A DNA stretch of 64,000 nucleotides, from positions 129,252,937 to 129,316,936 of the forward strand of contig NC_134538.1 of NCBI RefSeq assembly GCF_050624435.1, read 5' to 3'. The notes beneath the pieces were generated by a model, which was given only the letters and a program-made list of their open reading frames with translations, had not been told where the DNA came from and searched no databases. Below, piece after piece: positions 46,185-59,369 of this stretch (the stretch's first letter is position 1; every line of letters starts with the position of its first letter). The translations under genes and the position numbers were made by a program. The DNA comes from Tenrec ecaudatus (taxonomy: Eukaryota; Chordata; Mammalia; Afrosoricida; Tenrecidae).

Positions 46185-48085
46185 CTGAGAACAATGATGG
46201 AGTAGGCTTCAACCAAATACTAGTACGTATGCATCACTACAAGAGTACTGACCAAAAGAATGTATGATCTCAGTGCAGTGAACCACTCTGCACAGTTAAC
46301 TGAAATGTGCAGCATCAGCTTCCTGAGCTACTCTTCTGAGTGTCTCCCATGCCTCCTCACAACAAGTTCCTAAATGACTTGAGGAACCCAAGGGGTCTAT
46401 ATTAGCCATAATGGTGATCTCTAAGTAGCTTCTTGGATAAGTAAACAGGTGGAACAGGTGTGGAAAGGAGAGTAGGCCTACAGGTAGGAAGGATACAATT
46501 AGCATATGCAAAGATGAAAGAACTGGAGAAAGATGCAAGCCTTGAGTTGCAATACTGAGGAACATATCGAATGACCCAGGAAGTACCAACTGACTATGGA
46601 AAAATGCACAGAGTTAATATACCAAGAAGAGCTGGATGTCATTAAAATATTTCAGGAAGTGGCATATTAATTAGGAACCAATGGTATTGAGGGAAGAAGT
46701 ACAAGATGGCATTAGCCAAAACCAAGGCTTCAGCAAAGTGGCAGAATACCAAGGGAGGGATTTCAGTAAACTGATGAAGCACTGAAAGCACTAACTCATC
46801 TATGCCAAGAAATTTGGAGATCAGTTGGAGATCAACTGGAAGAGATTCATATTTGTGCCCATTCCAAAGAGGAGAAACCAAACAGAATGCAAAAGTTATC
46901 AAATAATAACATGAACATAAAATTTTTCTGAAGATCATTCAGCTATGGTTGCAGCAAAACATCAACTCAGAGCTGCCAGAAATTCAAGCTTGAACAGAAG
47001 GTGACTTAGAGCAAAGTATATCATTGTTAATGTCAAGTGGCTATTGATTGCAATATTTGTTTCCTTGTGCTTTTACTAATTATGAAAATGCATTTGATTA
47101 TGTGGAACTAAGTAAAGTATGGGTAATATTGAGTATAATGGGAATTCCAGACACTTCATTATGCTTCTGCAGAATATTTTTATGGACCAAGAGCCAGTTT
47201 TATGGAAAGAACAAGTTAGTATTACATGGTATTCCTAATTAAAATCAAGAAAGGTGTGCATCAACACTGCATTCTCTCACCACATATATTTCAGCTGTAC
47301 GATGAGCAATGAATTCAGGAAGCTGGATTATATGAAGAAGGACAAAACATATAGATTGAAGGAAGGTTTATGAACAACTGGTGAGGTGATTTGATTTCTG
47401 AGAAGGAGGAGAACTTGAATCACATGCTGATGAAGAAGGAGAATCGCAACCTTCAGTATAAATTGCAACTCAATGTAAAGAAAACAGAGTTCCTCACAAC
47501 TGGGCCAATGGATAACATCATGATACATGGAGAAAAGATTGAAGTTCTCAAGGGTTTCAGTTTGCTTGGATTCACATCAAGACTCTTGAAAGCAACAGAG
47601 AAGAAGCCAGATGTTGTATTACAGTAGGTAAATCTGAGGTATATAATCTCTTTAATGTGTTGGCAAATGAAGACGCCATTTTGAAGACTCCTGTGTCCTT
47701 TACCTAAGCCATAATATTTCTCATAGCCATATATGCATTTAACAGTTGGACAAAAAATAAGGATGCCAGAGAAGAATAGATGCATTTGGATTATGGTGTT
47801 GTATAAGAATATTAAAAAGTATCCTGGACTACCAGATCAATAAGCAAATCAGTCTCAGAAGTAGTCTGAATGCACCTTAGAAGAGAATAATACATAATTT
47901 CAACTACTTTGAGCATGTTATTAGGAGAGACCAGTCCGTGAAAAATGACGATTGGTAAAATATATGTTCAGCAAACAAGGAAAACCCTTGACAAGATGGG
48001 GTCACATAGTGGCTACAATCATGTTCTTAAGTCTAATACAGTTGTGAGGATAATGCCTGACCAAGCCATGTCTCATTCTGCTATA
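46185..48085 (+). pseudogene. RTE LINE, reverse transcriptase region to 3' end
   Basis: This is the longest RTE relic. It runs from a pre-transcriptase stretch ('atgcatcactacaagagtac') through 'attatgaaaatgcatttgat', the YEKAFD-like box near 47079, and 'aaatgtgtaaagaaaac'-type sequence near 47474 ('aatgtaaagaaaacagagtt') to the tail ('agaccagtccgtgaaaaatg'). The protein normally reverse-transcribes its own RNA and is thought to mobilise AfroSINE, whose tail resembles RTE. The active-site YADD region (near 47370-47400) is not recognisable and stops are common. Confidence 0.75.
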
Positions 48086-48089
48086 CATA

Positions 48090-48610
48090 GGATTCCTACA
48101 AGTGTTAGTCCATGTAGACTAGAGAAACAAATTCATAGACACTTATATGTGTATAAGAAAGAGCTTTATATAAAAGAGTAATTGTATATTAAGAAAATAT
48201 CCCATCCTGGTCCTGATCAAGTCCATAAGTCTGTTATTAGACCATATGTCTGATATCAATCTATAAAGTCCTCCTCAGATCTATATCAATATGTCTGATA
48301 TCAATCTATAAAGTCCTCCTGCAGATGATCACAGGCCATTAGGTGGAAAGTCTTGTAGATCCAGTGGCGATAGAAGCGTCTTAGCACTGGCGTGGGTTTC
48401 CACAGGGTTCCTCCAGGTCCAGGGCTCTGGCTCTATCAGTAATCTCCATGTGGCTTGTTGACAAGAATACCTCACAGGAACATTTGCCTCCACCTTCGTG
48501 CCTCCAAATGAAGTCATCAAGCTGTGACCTGATTGACAGGCTAAACTCTACCCCATTCACTCTGAAGTCTCTAATTGACAACAGATTATGTAACTACCAC
48601 AGAGTTGGAA
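48090..48610 (-). repeat. Family X copy 4, antisense, between two RTE relics
   Basis: It starts 'ccatgtagactagagaaaca' (reverse of the end block seen at 3150 and 7340) and contains 'ccaggtccagggctctggct', the reverse of the 32750 block. An imperfect tandem duplication (about 30 bp, spaced about 47 bp) lies at 48244-48320. Confidence 0.55.
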
Positions 48611-48684
48611 CCATTTGGGTAGCACCTATCCGCATATTTTGCTTTATCAGGGAGCATGTTCACATGTATATTTACTTGTGGTTG

Positions 48685-49525
48685 CTGGAATGACCATCAA
48701 CAATGGTTGCAGCAAGGTGTTGATAAGGAGTTGCAAGAAGTTCAGGCTGGGTTCAGAAGAGGGCACGGAACAATGGATGTCATTGCTGACATCAAATGGA
48801 TCTTGGATGAAATAAGAGAATACTAGAAAGTGGTTTACATGTGTTTTATCGATTGTGCCCAGGAATCCATCTGTGTGGGTTATAACAAACCGTGGACAGC
48901 CTTGAGAAGATTGGGAATCCCAGAACACTTCATTTTGCTCATGAAGAATTTGTACATGTATCGAGGGACGGTTATGGAAACAGAACACAGGAATAATGCA
49001 TGGTTTAAAAACAGGAATGGAGTGTGACAGGGTTTATTATTTTACTACATTTATTCAATTTGTATGTTGAGTAAGTCATCAGAGAAGCTAGATTATATAA
49101 GAAGAATGTGGCATCAGGATTGGAGGAAGGCTTATTAGTAAGATTCATCAGGCCAATAATGGAACCTTGCTTGCTCAAAGTGAGGAGGACTTGAAGCAAT
49201 GACTGATGAAAATCAAGCATTGCAGCCTTCAGTGTGAATTATGACTCAAGGTAAAGAAGACCAAAATCTTCACAACTAGACCAATCAGAAACATCATAAT
49301 ATAGAGAGAAAAGGTTGAAGTTGTCAAGGATTTTGTTTTGCTTGAATTCGCAATCAATGCTCATTTAAGCAGCAGTCCAGAGATCAAAAGCCAAGTTGAA
49401 GTAGGCAAATCTGCTGCACAAGACCCATTTAGAGTGTTGAAAAGCAAAGATGTTACTTTGAGGACTAAGGTATACATGACCCAAGCCATTCTATTTTCAA
49501 TTAATCTATAAGGAATCACATGAGC
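48685..49525 (+). pseudogene. Second RTE LINE reverse transcriptase copy
   Basis: It shows 'gggttcagaagagggcacgg', 'ttgctgacatcaaatggatc' and the segments 'YMCFIDCAQESICV' and 'RRLGIPEHFILLMKNLY' at 48830-49027. These match the RTE fingers and palm order. The YADD core is decayed (about 49149-49170, where the translation reads QANN). The copy ends in the C-terminal block 'aaggtatacatgacccaagc'. It repeats the content of the copy at 46.9-47.7 kb. Confidence 0.75.
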
Positions 49526-50967
49526 AGATCCTGGATAGAGTACGAAAAAAAATTAGAACAAAACTCAAAACCATTAAAAAAACAATCAAATTTATTGGTT
49601 TGGTAGAGACTATGGCCTTTAGTCATCTCTTAGGTCTGAAAATGAACTCACCCCTTTGACTCAAATTTTAGCCAAACAATACTCAGGTCTATAAAAAGAA
49701 CAGTAATACTAAATTCCTTCAAAAAATCATCCATTTGAGTTCAGTACAGCAGCATTTAGCTAAACACACCATTGAGATCAGTTAGAGAAGGAAACATGGA
49801 AACAGGAAACAGAGGAGGTGGGATAAGTGATGATACATGAGGGGGATTGCAATCAGTGACATGAAACTATCTGCACATTATTCATTGAAAGGGCGACCGA
49901 TCTACTCTCTACACCGTTACCTAATTTATAATAAAAAGGTAAAAAAAATAAAAGCATCTGTATTATATTTAGGGACTGCACTAGGCAGCAGCTGCTGGAC
50001 ACAGCTCAACGATTAAGCATTTGATTGGAGCAGATTTGGGGAAGCTGCCAGGGGAGGCCCTTTCCCCACAGAGGCTCTGTGGGCCGATTCTTGAAGGAAG
50101 CAAAGGCAGAAGCCCCAAAGCGGGGTACAAGGCTTCGTGATGCTGCTTAACTTTCCTAAAACCATTTGGAGGAGACAGATTAAAAAAGTGTAGCAATGAA
50201 AAGATATTTGAAAATAAATCCCAGCACCTAGAAAGAATGCCAGGGTGATAAATTTTCATTTTCCCCCCCAGCCCAGTTTGCTTTCTACAAAATTGTGTCC
50301 TGTACAACTCGATAAGAAGCAAGGGAATGCTCATCACAATGGACCTGATCTGTCGAATATACTCAAGTGGGCGTTAGGAGGTTTTCTAAGGAACCTTTTT
50401 AGAAATGATTTAATTAAAATGAAAGATTGCACAGCTGTTGCATAGAACAGCATTTTTAAAACTGCCCACTTCTGCCTGTTCAGCAATTAAATATGGGTAA
50501 AGGGAAATGTCACTTTTTTCCTGCTGATCATATTTCAAAGATCTCTTCAGCAGCTATGAAGATCTGTATTCCTATAACCTATTCCAGATTTTATCATCAT
50601 GGCAACACTAAAGTAAGCACATTTTGAGTGAGACTAACAATTTATAACTAAAATGTGTGTGCAGGAAAAGGGATCTGTCTAGGTTTTGATTTTTTTGGAG
50701 GGCAGGTGGAGGGCAGGTAACTATACATAAACACCTGTGTGCATGCATATACTAAAATTTCTCAGATTTAATTCTCTTAACTGAAAAGAAAAATCAATTA
50801 TTTAACAACAATTACAATGATATATTCTATAAATCCAATATGTTTTGTGTGTATGATAAATCAAAGAGTTATAAATCTCTGAAAGGAGAAAGCTGGATAT
50901 CTCTACTGGAATCATGGGAGTATGCAAAATATATAAACATTTGCTAACAATACTAAGTGGCTCAAAG
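49526..50967. other. AT-rich unique DNA
   Basis: No gene is recognised. The minus-strand frame at 49981-50337 (118 codons) has no familiar motif. Confidence 0.45.
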
Positions 50968-51145
50968 CAGCCCTGGTGACAATGTCATGTAAATGTGGAA
51001 GTGTTAAGCTCATTTGTGTTTCAAGTGCACCAGCAGCTCCTAGAGAGAAAGATAGCCTGTTTGCTCCCATACAGATGTACAACATCACAAGCCCTGTGTA
51101 GGTTAGTTGTGCATTGGAATCAACACAATGGCAGTGGGTTTATTT
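50968..51145 (+). mobile_element. AfroSINE
   Basis: It shows 'gcagccctggtgacaatgtc', 'caccagcagctcctagagag' and the tail 'cacaatggcagtgggttta'. Confidence 0.75.
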
Positions 51146-51704
51146 TGTATCTGTGTATGTACTTTGCACAACACAATTACTTAAATAAAATTGTATAACT
51201 TATCTGTATTTACAATGATGGTATGCATATCTATATTTTATCATAACATATTGACATTGGGTTTTCTGGAGATAAGAACCAGAAGATATATGATCATAGT
51301 CTAGAGCCGCTGATAATTAGCCAGAAACATCTAATGTTAGTGTATTCCAGATCCTTTAAAACTTCTCAAAATAAAGAGAGTAGAGAGTCTCATCAACAAA
51401 AGCTTGGGTAAAAACGATGGGTTCTACAATGAGTGATTTGCAGAAGCACCATTAACTAGACTGTTTTTCTGTGGCCAGAAGTCTTGGGTCAAACAAGTCA
51501 TGTGGGTTTGGGGGTACAGAATTGTGACTATCTCTGAATGAATAATAATAGCAACATCTTTTGAAATATCCACTTTTAAATGCCTTACTCATGAAAACCA
51601 TGCCAGGATTACTCAGTTGTAGCTCTGACCCAGATGCAGAGAAAATAGTTTGTTAGAATACATTTCTCACAGAGGTCAAAGGTCTGATCTCACAGAGATC
51701 AAAG
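51146..51704. other. Unique DNA
   Basis: Nothing is recognised except a short tandem duplication near 51670-51712 ('cacagagrtcaaaggtctga'). Confidence 0.4.
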
Positions 51705-51905
51705 GTCTGAACCTTCCAATCAGCATATGTGAACTCATATCCTAGTTGTATCACTGAAGACGGTGAACTTGAGCAAAACATGTAACCTGTCAGCACTTCA
51801 ATAGCCCGCTCTGTAAAATGGGGGTGATGCAAGGAACTCCTTCCTTGAATTGTCTGAGGAGTTCAATTATTTAAAGCACTTACAACAGTGCTTGGAATAA
51901 ATGTC
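51705..51905 (+). mobile_element. MIR SINE
   Basis: It shows 'ctctgtaaaatgggggtgat' and 'acaacagtgcttggaataaa', both MIR core and tail blocks. Confidence 0.65.
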
Positions 51906-52315
51906 TTTTAAGATAGACAAAAGCTAGATAACTAGATAGGTAGGCAGAAATTTAAGTCACATACTGTTTACAGTAATTATTGTTTTCAAATGAATACAAT
52001 TACTTGACTTAGGTCCCCTGGGAAATCTATCTCATGTCAGCCTGTCTCACTTGACCCCAACATTATAAATGGTGCATTTTCCATGAGCTATAAAGGACAA
52101 TTTTGTGAAGACATTATACTTAAAGATATCTCATATAGCATTAGAAGTTTAGACTTTATCACTTTGTTTGAAAATATTAATCCTATTCATATCATTATTT
52201 CTCCGAGGGCAGCCATCAGTATTGGAAACTTTGTTAAGAACCATTGTTTCACAACCTATGCATAAAAAGAGAACACTTTGAAAATGTTATGCCCAGAAAT
52301 TCCCATTATAAAAAA
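51906..52315. other. Unique DNA
   Basis: Nothing recognised. Confidence 0.4.
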
Positions 52316-52496
52316 CAAAACCAAACAACTCACCGCCATTGAGTTAGTGCTGAAGCAGAGCAACCCTCTGTGCGTTCATGAGACTGAAACTGTTTACGGG
52401 AGTAGAATGTCCGGTCTCTCTTAGTTGGAGCTCCTGGAGGTTCTTTCCTGTGGAGCAGGCAGAACACAGCCCAGTGCGTGACCACCAGGGCTCCAC
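52316..52496 (-). mobile_element. AfroSINE, antisense
   Basis: It shows 'aaccaaacaactcaccgcca', 'gaaactgtttacgggagtag' and 'gcgtgaccaccagggctcc', full length with a replaced middle. Confidence 0.78.
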
Positions 52497-52871
52497 GGCA
52501 CATTATGAAAGTCTCTATACATATGAATATGCATGGATGCTACTGACAGTAACAGAGGCGGGTAAGTAAGACGTGGAGGGGAAGGATATGCATTCCAGTT
52601 TTGGAGGTAAGCAGTTCTAGGAATCTCCCAATTGCTGGGGAATTTCTCACTTAAAAGTACTGTAAAGTCTTATATTGTGCTGTGGCCACTTATTTCCAAA
52701 TGGTTAATTTGTTAATCTACAGATATGGTGAAAATTAAGTATGATTTAAAAATGGGCTGATGGACTGTGTCATCAGAAACTGGCTATTATTTTCAAAGGC
52801 ATGATACTAAAGACATTTTCTGAGGGCTCAAACCTTTAGCACTTTTTTCAGTAGAATTTCATTTGTCATTG

Positions 52872-52980
52872 TTCCGAGGTGCTGTGAAGTCACTTCTGAT
52901 GTCTAATGATCCTATTTACAATGGAAAGAAATTCTGGCCACAATTGTTGCTATGTTTCAGTCCATTGATGCCGCCCTGGT
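52872..52980 (-). mobile_element. RTE or AfroSINE tail, antisense
   Basis: It shows 'gttccgaggtgctgtgaagt' and 'tctggccacaattgttgcta', which resembles the antisense RTE end. Confidence 0.4.
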
Positions 52981-53127
52981 ATTAATTATTATTGAAGGTC
53001 AAGAGACATAAATAGGTGTATACGTTTATTTTCCAGGAATATTTACTTTTGACCCTTGTGGTTCATAATATTTGTTGTACTTTGAAATCATGTAACCTTT
53101 TGTAATATACATGTCTAGGAAATCCAT

Positions 53128-53330
53128 TCAGACTGCTGGTTTTTCAATCAGACTGTGTGGGCTCATACCCTTTGTTCTATTAGCTGCTGTCTCTGGGACC
53201 ATGGACAAATCCCTTGAACCTCTGGGCTTCATTACTTCTAGTGTTTATTACTTCAGAGTTTTGAACAGACCATAAGAACACATCTTTCAAGCACCTAAAA
53301 TTAGTATGGAATATGGTAAATATTGGCTAT
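53128..53330 (+). mobile_element. MIR SINE
   Basis: It shows 'atggacaaatcccttgaacc', 'tctgggcttcattacttcta' and the tail 'ggtaaatattggctatt'. Confidence 0.5.
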
Positions 53331-54074
53331 TAAAATAGTGAATTTTCAAATTTAAATCAACTAATTCAGAAGACTTTTGTGTTCTGTTTTTGTACGATTC
53401 CCTTTATCGGTGAGTGAGAAGAGGTAGCTTGTCACAGTATGAAGACATTTAAGAGACATTGTCTCTGAAATTATAAGTGAATGGTGAGCACATGATTCTT
53501 AGGCTCTGTTAGAATTATTCACCACTGAACGTGTTGCTCCCTGTTTGAAATCCTTATGGAGCGGCTAGTGTGGAAAAGTGTTTGCCTGCACTAAAGCACA
53601 GACATCACGTGCACACAACTGCATTTAGAAACCTTCCCTTCGTCACATTTCTAATATATGACCTGATACACTGCATTGGTGGGTTACTCACTGAGATGGT
53701 TCTAAAAAGTGGTCTCCAACATAGCTTCACAGAGAGAAAACTGATGTAACTCAATTCGAAGGAAACTCTGGGCTATGCAATGTGTCCAAGAAACAGTTAT
53801 GCTCAAAAAATGCATCTAACCAAATTGCTCAGCATATAGGTACAATTCGATTTAATATATTAGGAGACAGAGCAGTGGGGGACATGGAGTTGAGTACTTT
53901 CCTTAACAAGTGTCAAGCCCAAGACTGAGCAGGAATTTGCATGAGATGAACCAGTTCATAGAGTTCTAGCCAGCATTTCCTTCGAGGTTGATAGGAGTGT
54001 CTTCTTTACTTCATAGTTTTTGCCCCAATCTCTTCTGCGTCTATGGATGACAGATGAGGCCGTCTGCTCTTGTG
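53331..54074. other. Unique DNA
   Basis: Nothing recognised. Confidence 0.4.
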
Positions 54075-54155
54075 AAGATTTATAGCCCCAGAAACCCTCA
54101 ACAGAGTCTCCATGAGCTGGAATTGACGTAAGGGCCATGGAGTTGTGTTCTTTGG
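54075..54155 (+). mobile_element. AfroSINE 3' fragment
   Basis: It shows 'agagtctccatgagctggaa' and 'ttgacgtaagggccatggag'. Confidence 0.5.
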
Positions 54156-56190
54156 GGGTTACAGCTACATCCATCCACAGCTAGAGACCTTTTTGTTACA
54201 TAGCATTCCCTATAGCTATTGTCGCTCTCTAGCAGAGGTGGCAAATAGATTTCATTCTGGAAGTCAATTCTGATCTGATGTTATTGGCTGCCAGCAATGT
54301 ATTGGAAAGAAATCTAGCTGCTTCTGCATTGGCAAGGGAGGCTGTATGATTGATAGCAATGGAGAAATATACCAGGTGTTTTTAAATTACTACAGAATAA
54401 AACATTATAGTTTACAATTACCCAAGACATGCATCAAAACACATAAAAATAACTCAGATTTGGTGAGGAGAGAGTGTTTTCATCAACACACAGTTATGAC
54501 TTGCCTCCCCTATGCCTCTTTCGATTCTGCTCTCCGTTTCCCAATCAAGCTGACTGTGTTGGCACAAGCATGCATTTCGAGGTTAGGCACTCCTGAACTG
54601 AGATCTCGGTTTTTCCACTCACTAGTAAGCTGACTTGAATTTTTTTAGTGTCTTCTCTCACATATTTCCAGACTTTCTATTGTCTATGATATAGTAATAA
54701 CTATAATCAGTATTTCAACACGCACTATCTTAATAAGTTAGAAATGACCAGTGATTACTGCCATTGAGATGATAAAACTGAATCTTCAAAACTCTTAGTT
54801 TTTTCCTTTTACCCCATAATAAAGCATACACTTTGTTTCCAATTGTCATAGTAGTGATCATATAATTTACAGTTTTTTGAGTATAGGGAATATGATTTCA
54901 TAGGGGGTAACTTTTTCCTGAAATCATATTATTTCTTGAACCATAGTAATAAAATATTGTAGTTATTTCCAAAACATGCTATTTTAAAAAATACCATTAA
55001 TCTATCACAAAATATCCTTTCTAAACAGTTTATAGTGACTTTGTTGCTTATTTAATATTCATTAAAATAATTAATGATCAATCTATTTTAAAGATATTGT
55101 AATACAGCTATTTTTTTCCCTTTGACATGGTAATAAACTATTTCTCAAAGAGACTTAGTACTTAAGTCCATGTCCAGGTAGGAGACAAAAATAATACCAG
55201 TGATGTTAAAATGAAAACTTAATATAAAACACAGTTACTACTAATAAGTTCCAATCTAGGGTCTATGTGCCCCACACATGGCAAGTCATGCGTGCAAAAA
55301 TAAAAGCAAAAGTGCTATTTCCCCCTTTGAAGGAGATTGGAGAAGATGGAGCATCGGAGAGGGACAGTTCCAAGAAGGAAAGTGAAATTTCCTCCCAGAG
55401 AACCTCACTGTGGCAGGAAAACTCATATCCTGGGCTGAGAAACTTGCTAGGAGCCACTGATAAATGTCGGAGACTTCTCCAACTGTGTTCAGAGACATAG
55501 CTGCTGAAAGTGTGGTGGGGGCTTCATAGGAATGACCCCCCAAACAGAGTATAACTCGTGCTGGTTTGCACTGGTCACTGGGCTCCCGTCAGGAGTAACA
55601 GGGATGGCAGGTTACACCTAAAGGGGCTGTGTAGCTCTTCCACTCAGGCCTGGCAATGGCTCTCCAGCAACCTCTTTGACAAAGACAGACATTTACTGCC
55701 TGGTAAAGAAGCAATGCTTAAAGGGTTTGCCTGCCGTATCACAAGTTTGTTGAAAAATTGCACACGCAACTCAAAATTGCCAGTAGCATATCAAAGCTTT
55801 TGTCACAGAAGAAAAGTTTCCCGACTATAGCCTCCTTTTTTATTTATTAGATTTGAAGGAGATAGAGACTTTAAAAAATATTAGAAATGTTTCTTCAGAA
55901 AATGTTAAAAAATTCTGTGATGAGTAATATTAATACTGAAATGAATTTGAAAATTTAGTTCTGGTGTTTTGTTACAGGGCAGTCTTAAGGTAAACATTTG
56001 TCTGATAAGCATTCTGGGGCCCTTTTCCAAGGGAGCAAAGATAGAAATTGCGAACCTTCAATGATGACATACAAATAAAGATTTTTCATTTAATAGATAC
56101 TGCCAATTAAAAATAAAAACAAAATCACCAATGATAAGAAATCTTAACAGTCAATGTTTTCATGCTTATTGACTTTGACTTGGTCTAGAG
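54156..56190. other. Unique DNA
   Basis: No gene is recognised. A weak antisense MIR-like stretch lies near 54700-54790. Frames near 55260-55830 have no known motif. Confidence 0.45.
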
Positions 56191-56382
56191 AAGTGGTTCT
56201 CAACCTAACAGTTTCGACCCCTTTGGGGGGTGAATGACATTTTACACGGGTCACCTGATTCATAAGAGTAGCAAATAATAGTTATAAAGTAGCAACAAAA
56301 ATAATTTTATGGTTGGGGAGGTCACCACAACATGAGGAACTGTATGAAAGAGTCACAGCATTAGGAAGGTTGAGTACCACTG
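56191..56382 (+). mobile_element. SPIN-like short hAT element (192 bp)
   Basis: It starts 'aagtggttctcaaccta' and ends 'gttgagtaccactg'. The middle blocks ('gtagcaacaaaaataatttt', 'gaggtcaccacaacatgagg') match the other two copies. The flanks tctagaga and attagaga agree at 6 of 8 bases, a decayed target duplication. Confidence 0.8.
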
Positions 56383-57549
56383 ATTAGAGAAAGCTAATTC
56401 TTTCTCTCTCTTTGGTCCTTAAACATTCGCTAAAATTGAAATCCAAAGACAAAATAAACAAACAAAATACTTATTCCCATGAGGCATAATGACACTACAG
56501 AGTTTGGAAAATATTGTTTATAATACTTTCATTGGAGCCTCTTACATCTCTTATCATAATCCATACATTCATCCAGTGTGTCGAGCTCATTTGCACATAT
56601 GCCGCCATCATCATTTTCAAAGCATTCTCTCCCAATTGAGTTCCCAATATCAGTTCCCCACTTCTTCCCCTCCCTCCCCTGCCTTCCCTCCCTCATTAAC
56701 CCTTAATAAGTTATAGATTATTATTTCCATATCTTACATCATCCTCCATCACCACTCACCCACTTTTATATTATCTGTCCCCCCTGAGAGGGGGTTATAG
56801 GTTGACCCATGTGATTGGTTACCCTTTCTCCCCACACCCTCCCCTAATCTTCCTGGTATCTCTACTCATTGTTGGCCCTGAGGGTTTTATCTATCCTGGA
56901 TTCCCTGTGTTGTGGGTCCTTATCTGTAGCAGTGTGCATGCTGCATGCTCTGGTCTAATATGATTTGTAAAGTAAAATTGAGGTCGCTATAGTGGGGGGA
57001 AGGAAGCCCCAAAGAGCTAGAGCAAAGTTGTGTGTTTCATTGGTGCTATTCTACACCCTGATTGGCTCATCTCTTCCCTGTGACTTCTCTTTGAGGGGAT
57101 TTCCAATTTTCTACAGATGGGCTTTGGGTCTCCACTCCACTCCATGCACTCCCCCAGCCCCTTCACATTGGGTATGATTTTGTTCTGGGTTTTAGATGCT
57201 TGATGCCTGATCCAAACGACACCTCATGATCAGGCTGGTGTGCTTCTTACATGAAGGCTTTGTTGCTTCTGAGCTACATGGCCACTTGTTTATCTTCAAG
57301 CCTTTCAGGCCCCAGATGCTATATCTTTTGATAGATGGACACCATCAGCTTTCTTCACCACATTTGCTTATGCACTCATTTTGTCTTCAGTGATCATGTC
57401 GGGAAGGTGAGCCTGGCAGAATGCCGGATTATTAGAACAAAGCTTTCTTCTGTTCAGAGAGTACTTGAGTTGAGGCTCAATGTCCATCTACAACTTTAAT
57501 TCTTTAATTCTTAAGCTATAGCTATAAGTGCATAGTTCTATTCCCCTCT

Positions 57550-57554
<5 letters not shown>

Positions 57555-57622
<68 letters not shown>
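57555..57622. repeat. TA dinucleotide microsatellite
   Basis: An uninterrupted run of about 34 TA units, probably length-variable between individuals. Confidence 0.95.
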
Positions 57623-57627
<5 letters not shown>

Positions 57628-57858
57628 GCCTGTATTTAGGCCCCTATAAATGTCCTTTGCCTCCTGGTTATTTCCTCTATTTCCTTTTACTTTCCTCCTG
57701 TCCAACCATCATGTTTGACCTTCATTTAGATTTAGTAATTCCTTGCTGCTACATGGCCCTTGATTAAGCCCCACTAGGCATCCTATCACCTTCTTTCCAT
57801 TGATTTTAGTTCACTTGTTATTCCCTTGTTCCTGGTTTCCCTCTTGTCCCACCCCGTA

Positions 57859-57859
<1 letters not shown>

Positions 57860-57909
<50 letters not shown>
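57860..57909. repeat. CA dinucleotide microsatellite
   Basis: An uninterrupted run of about 25 CA units. Confidence 0.95.
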
Positions 57910-57911
<2 letters not shown>

Positions 57912-58450
57912 CTTCCTTTCTACCACTTCCCTTTCTCCTGTATCCCCCCCGGAACCATTGGTCCCGTTCTTTTCATTTCTGAATTATTTATCCTACCTAC
58001 ATTACCCAGATAGACATGCAGATACATTATCAAGTGCAAAAACCAGGCAAAGCCAAATAAAACAACAAAGGAAGTAAAAACCAACAAAACTATAATAACA
58101 ACAAAACAAAAACAAAATAACAATAACCTAAAGAAAGCCATGGTCAAAAAAAGCCACCAGTGTTTTCTCATCGAGTCTGATGGGGTGTCACACTCTTGTC
58201 TCCAAAGTTTGTTTTGGTATTCCCTGGGGATTTCTTCTGCATTCCCTCAGTGCCTGCTCCACCGTGGTGTGGCCAGACGGTGAACTATTGCGCACAGCCT
58301 CCAGTGCTGTGCCCCGCAACAGGATGGATCAGTGAGGGAGGCCATTTCCTGTGGCGGGGCCGGCCCTAAGGTGGTCCCTGCGCACGGTCTGCTCTGAGCA
58401 GGAACACCTTCCTCAGGGCTTGATGGACCCGATGTCCTCTCCTCCCTCTC

Positions 58451-59179
58451 CATCCCTTTTTGTTCTGGGACTCTAATCCAGTGACCCTCTCCCTGAGCTG
58501 TAGCCCCAGTGCTACCCTCTGAAGTGCATTTTTCTGAGCGGAGTTTGAAAATGTGTATAGGAAAAGACAGCAGCAACTTTCTTCTGGAATGTGGCTGGTG
58601 CGTTTCAACCAACAACCTTCCAATTAGCTGTCCAAATCTCATCATCAGGTATGCAAATGCCCACTAAGGTTTTGTTTTCTTAATCATAGACTTGAACCTC
58701 TTTGAAATATAGACACCATGACTAACACTTGAATACTCTCTCTTTTCCCCTCTGTTGAAGATTTTTCTGAGATGGTAAACAGTGAATAAAGAAGGCTCCT
58801 GAGAGCTTAGAGGGCTGGCACATGGGCACTGGCTGTAGGGAAATAGTTTAAGAATGAGGGCAGGCGATGACCGAAAGACCCACTTTTCAAATCCTTTTAA
58901 ATGTGCATTTCTCTTTCAGGCTACAGTACATTCTGCAGTAGTAATAGTAAAAATCATGAAAAGATACACACACATATAAAGGGTTGCCTCAAAAATTCAT
59001 GGGAAAATGGAATTAAAAGATCATGAAATATCTCTATGAGATTGCTAAGCCTTCTCTCTCGATATATATGTATGTGTATCTATACACACATAACATCTAT
59101 CTACATATATATCAGAAAACATAAAATATACAAAATATAAAGTTATATTTATATCATCTATCTAAATATATCCCCTTTA
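58451..59179. other. Mixed unique DNA
   Basis: No gene is recognised. A possible mariner-end fragment ('cctcaaaaattcatgggaaa') lies near 58986-59010. The minus-strand frame at 58247-58645 mostly covers the L1 3' UTR boundary. Confidence 0.35.
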
Positions 59180-59275
59180 GGAGTCCCTGAATGGTAAAAA
59201 CCAGTAATGGAATCAGTTGCTAATCAAAAAGTTAAAGGTTCAAGTTTAACCAGAAATAAGTGGAAGAAATTTTGC
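59180..59275 (+). mobile_element. AfroSINE 5' half
   Basis: It shows 'ggagtccctgaatggtaaaa' and 'gttaaaggttcaagtttaac'. Confidence 0.55.
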
Positions 59276-59369
59276 TTAATATTTTCTCCATTTTATAATA
59301 TCATTTAAAAACCATCACTGCTCTCTGTTTTCAATCACTTTATATATGCACTTTTTATATTCATTTATT

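Larger units (their letters stand above)
56514..58450 (-). mobile_element. L1 3' UTR copy, antisense, long
   Basis: It passes from the reverse of the family tail ('cattggagcctcttacatct') through 'ctggtgtgcttcttacatga' and 'catgtcgggaaggtgagcct' to a GC-richer part. It has a single copy of the internal unit that is doubled in the copies at 7.4, 14.2 and 38.1 kb. Long TA and CA runs lie within it. The right boundary is approximate. Confidence 0.78.

Noticed and set aside
49981..50337. 118-codon minus-strand frame
   Set aside because: Low-complexity leucine/proline content, no motif and no supporting context.
58247..58645. 132-codon minus-strand frame
   Set aside because: It spans the GC-rich edge of an L1 3' UTR copy, overlaps a second frame and has no recognisable domain.
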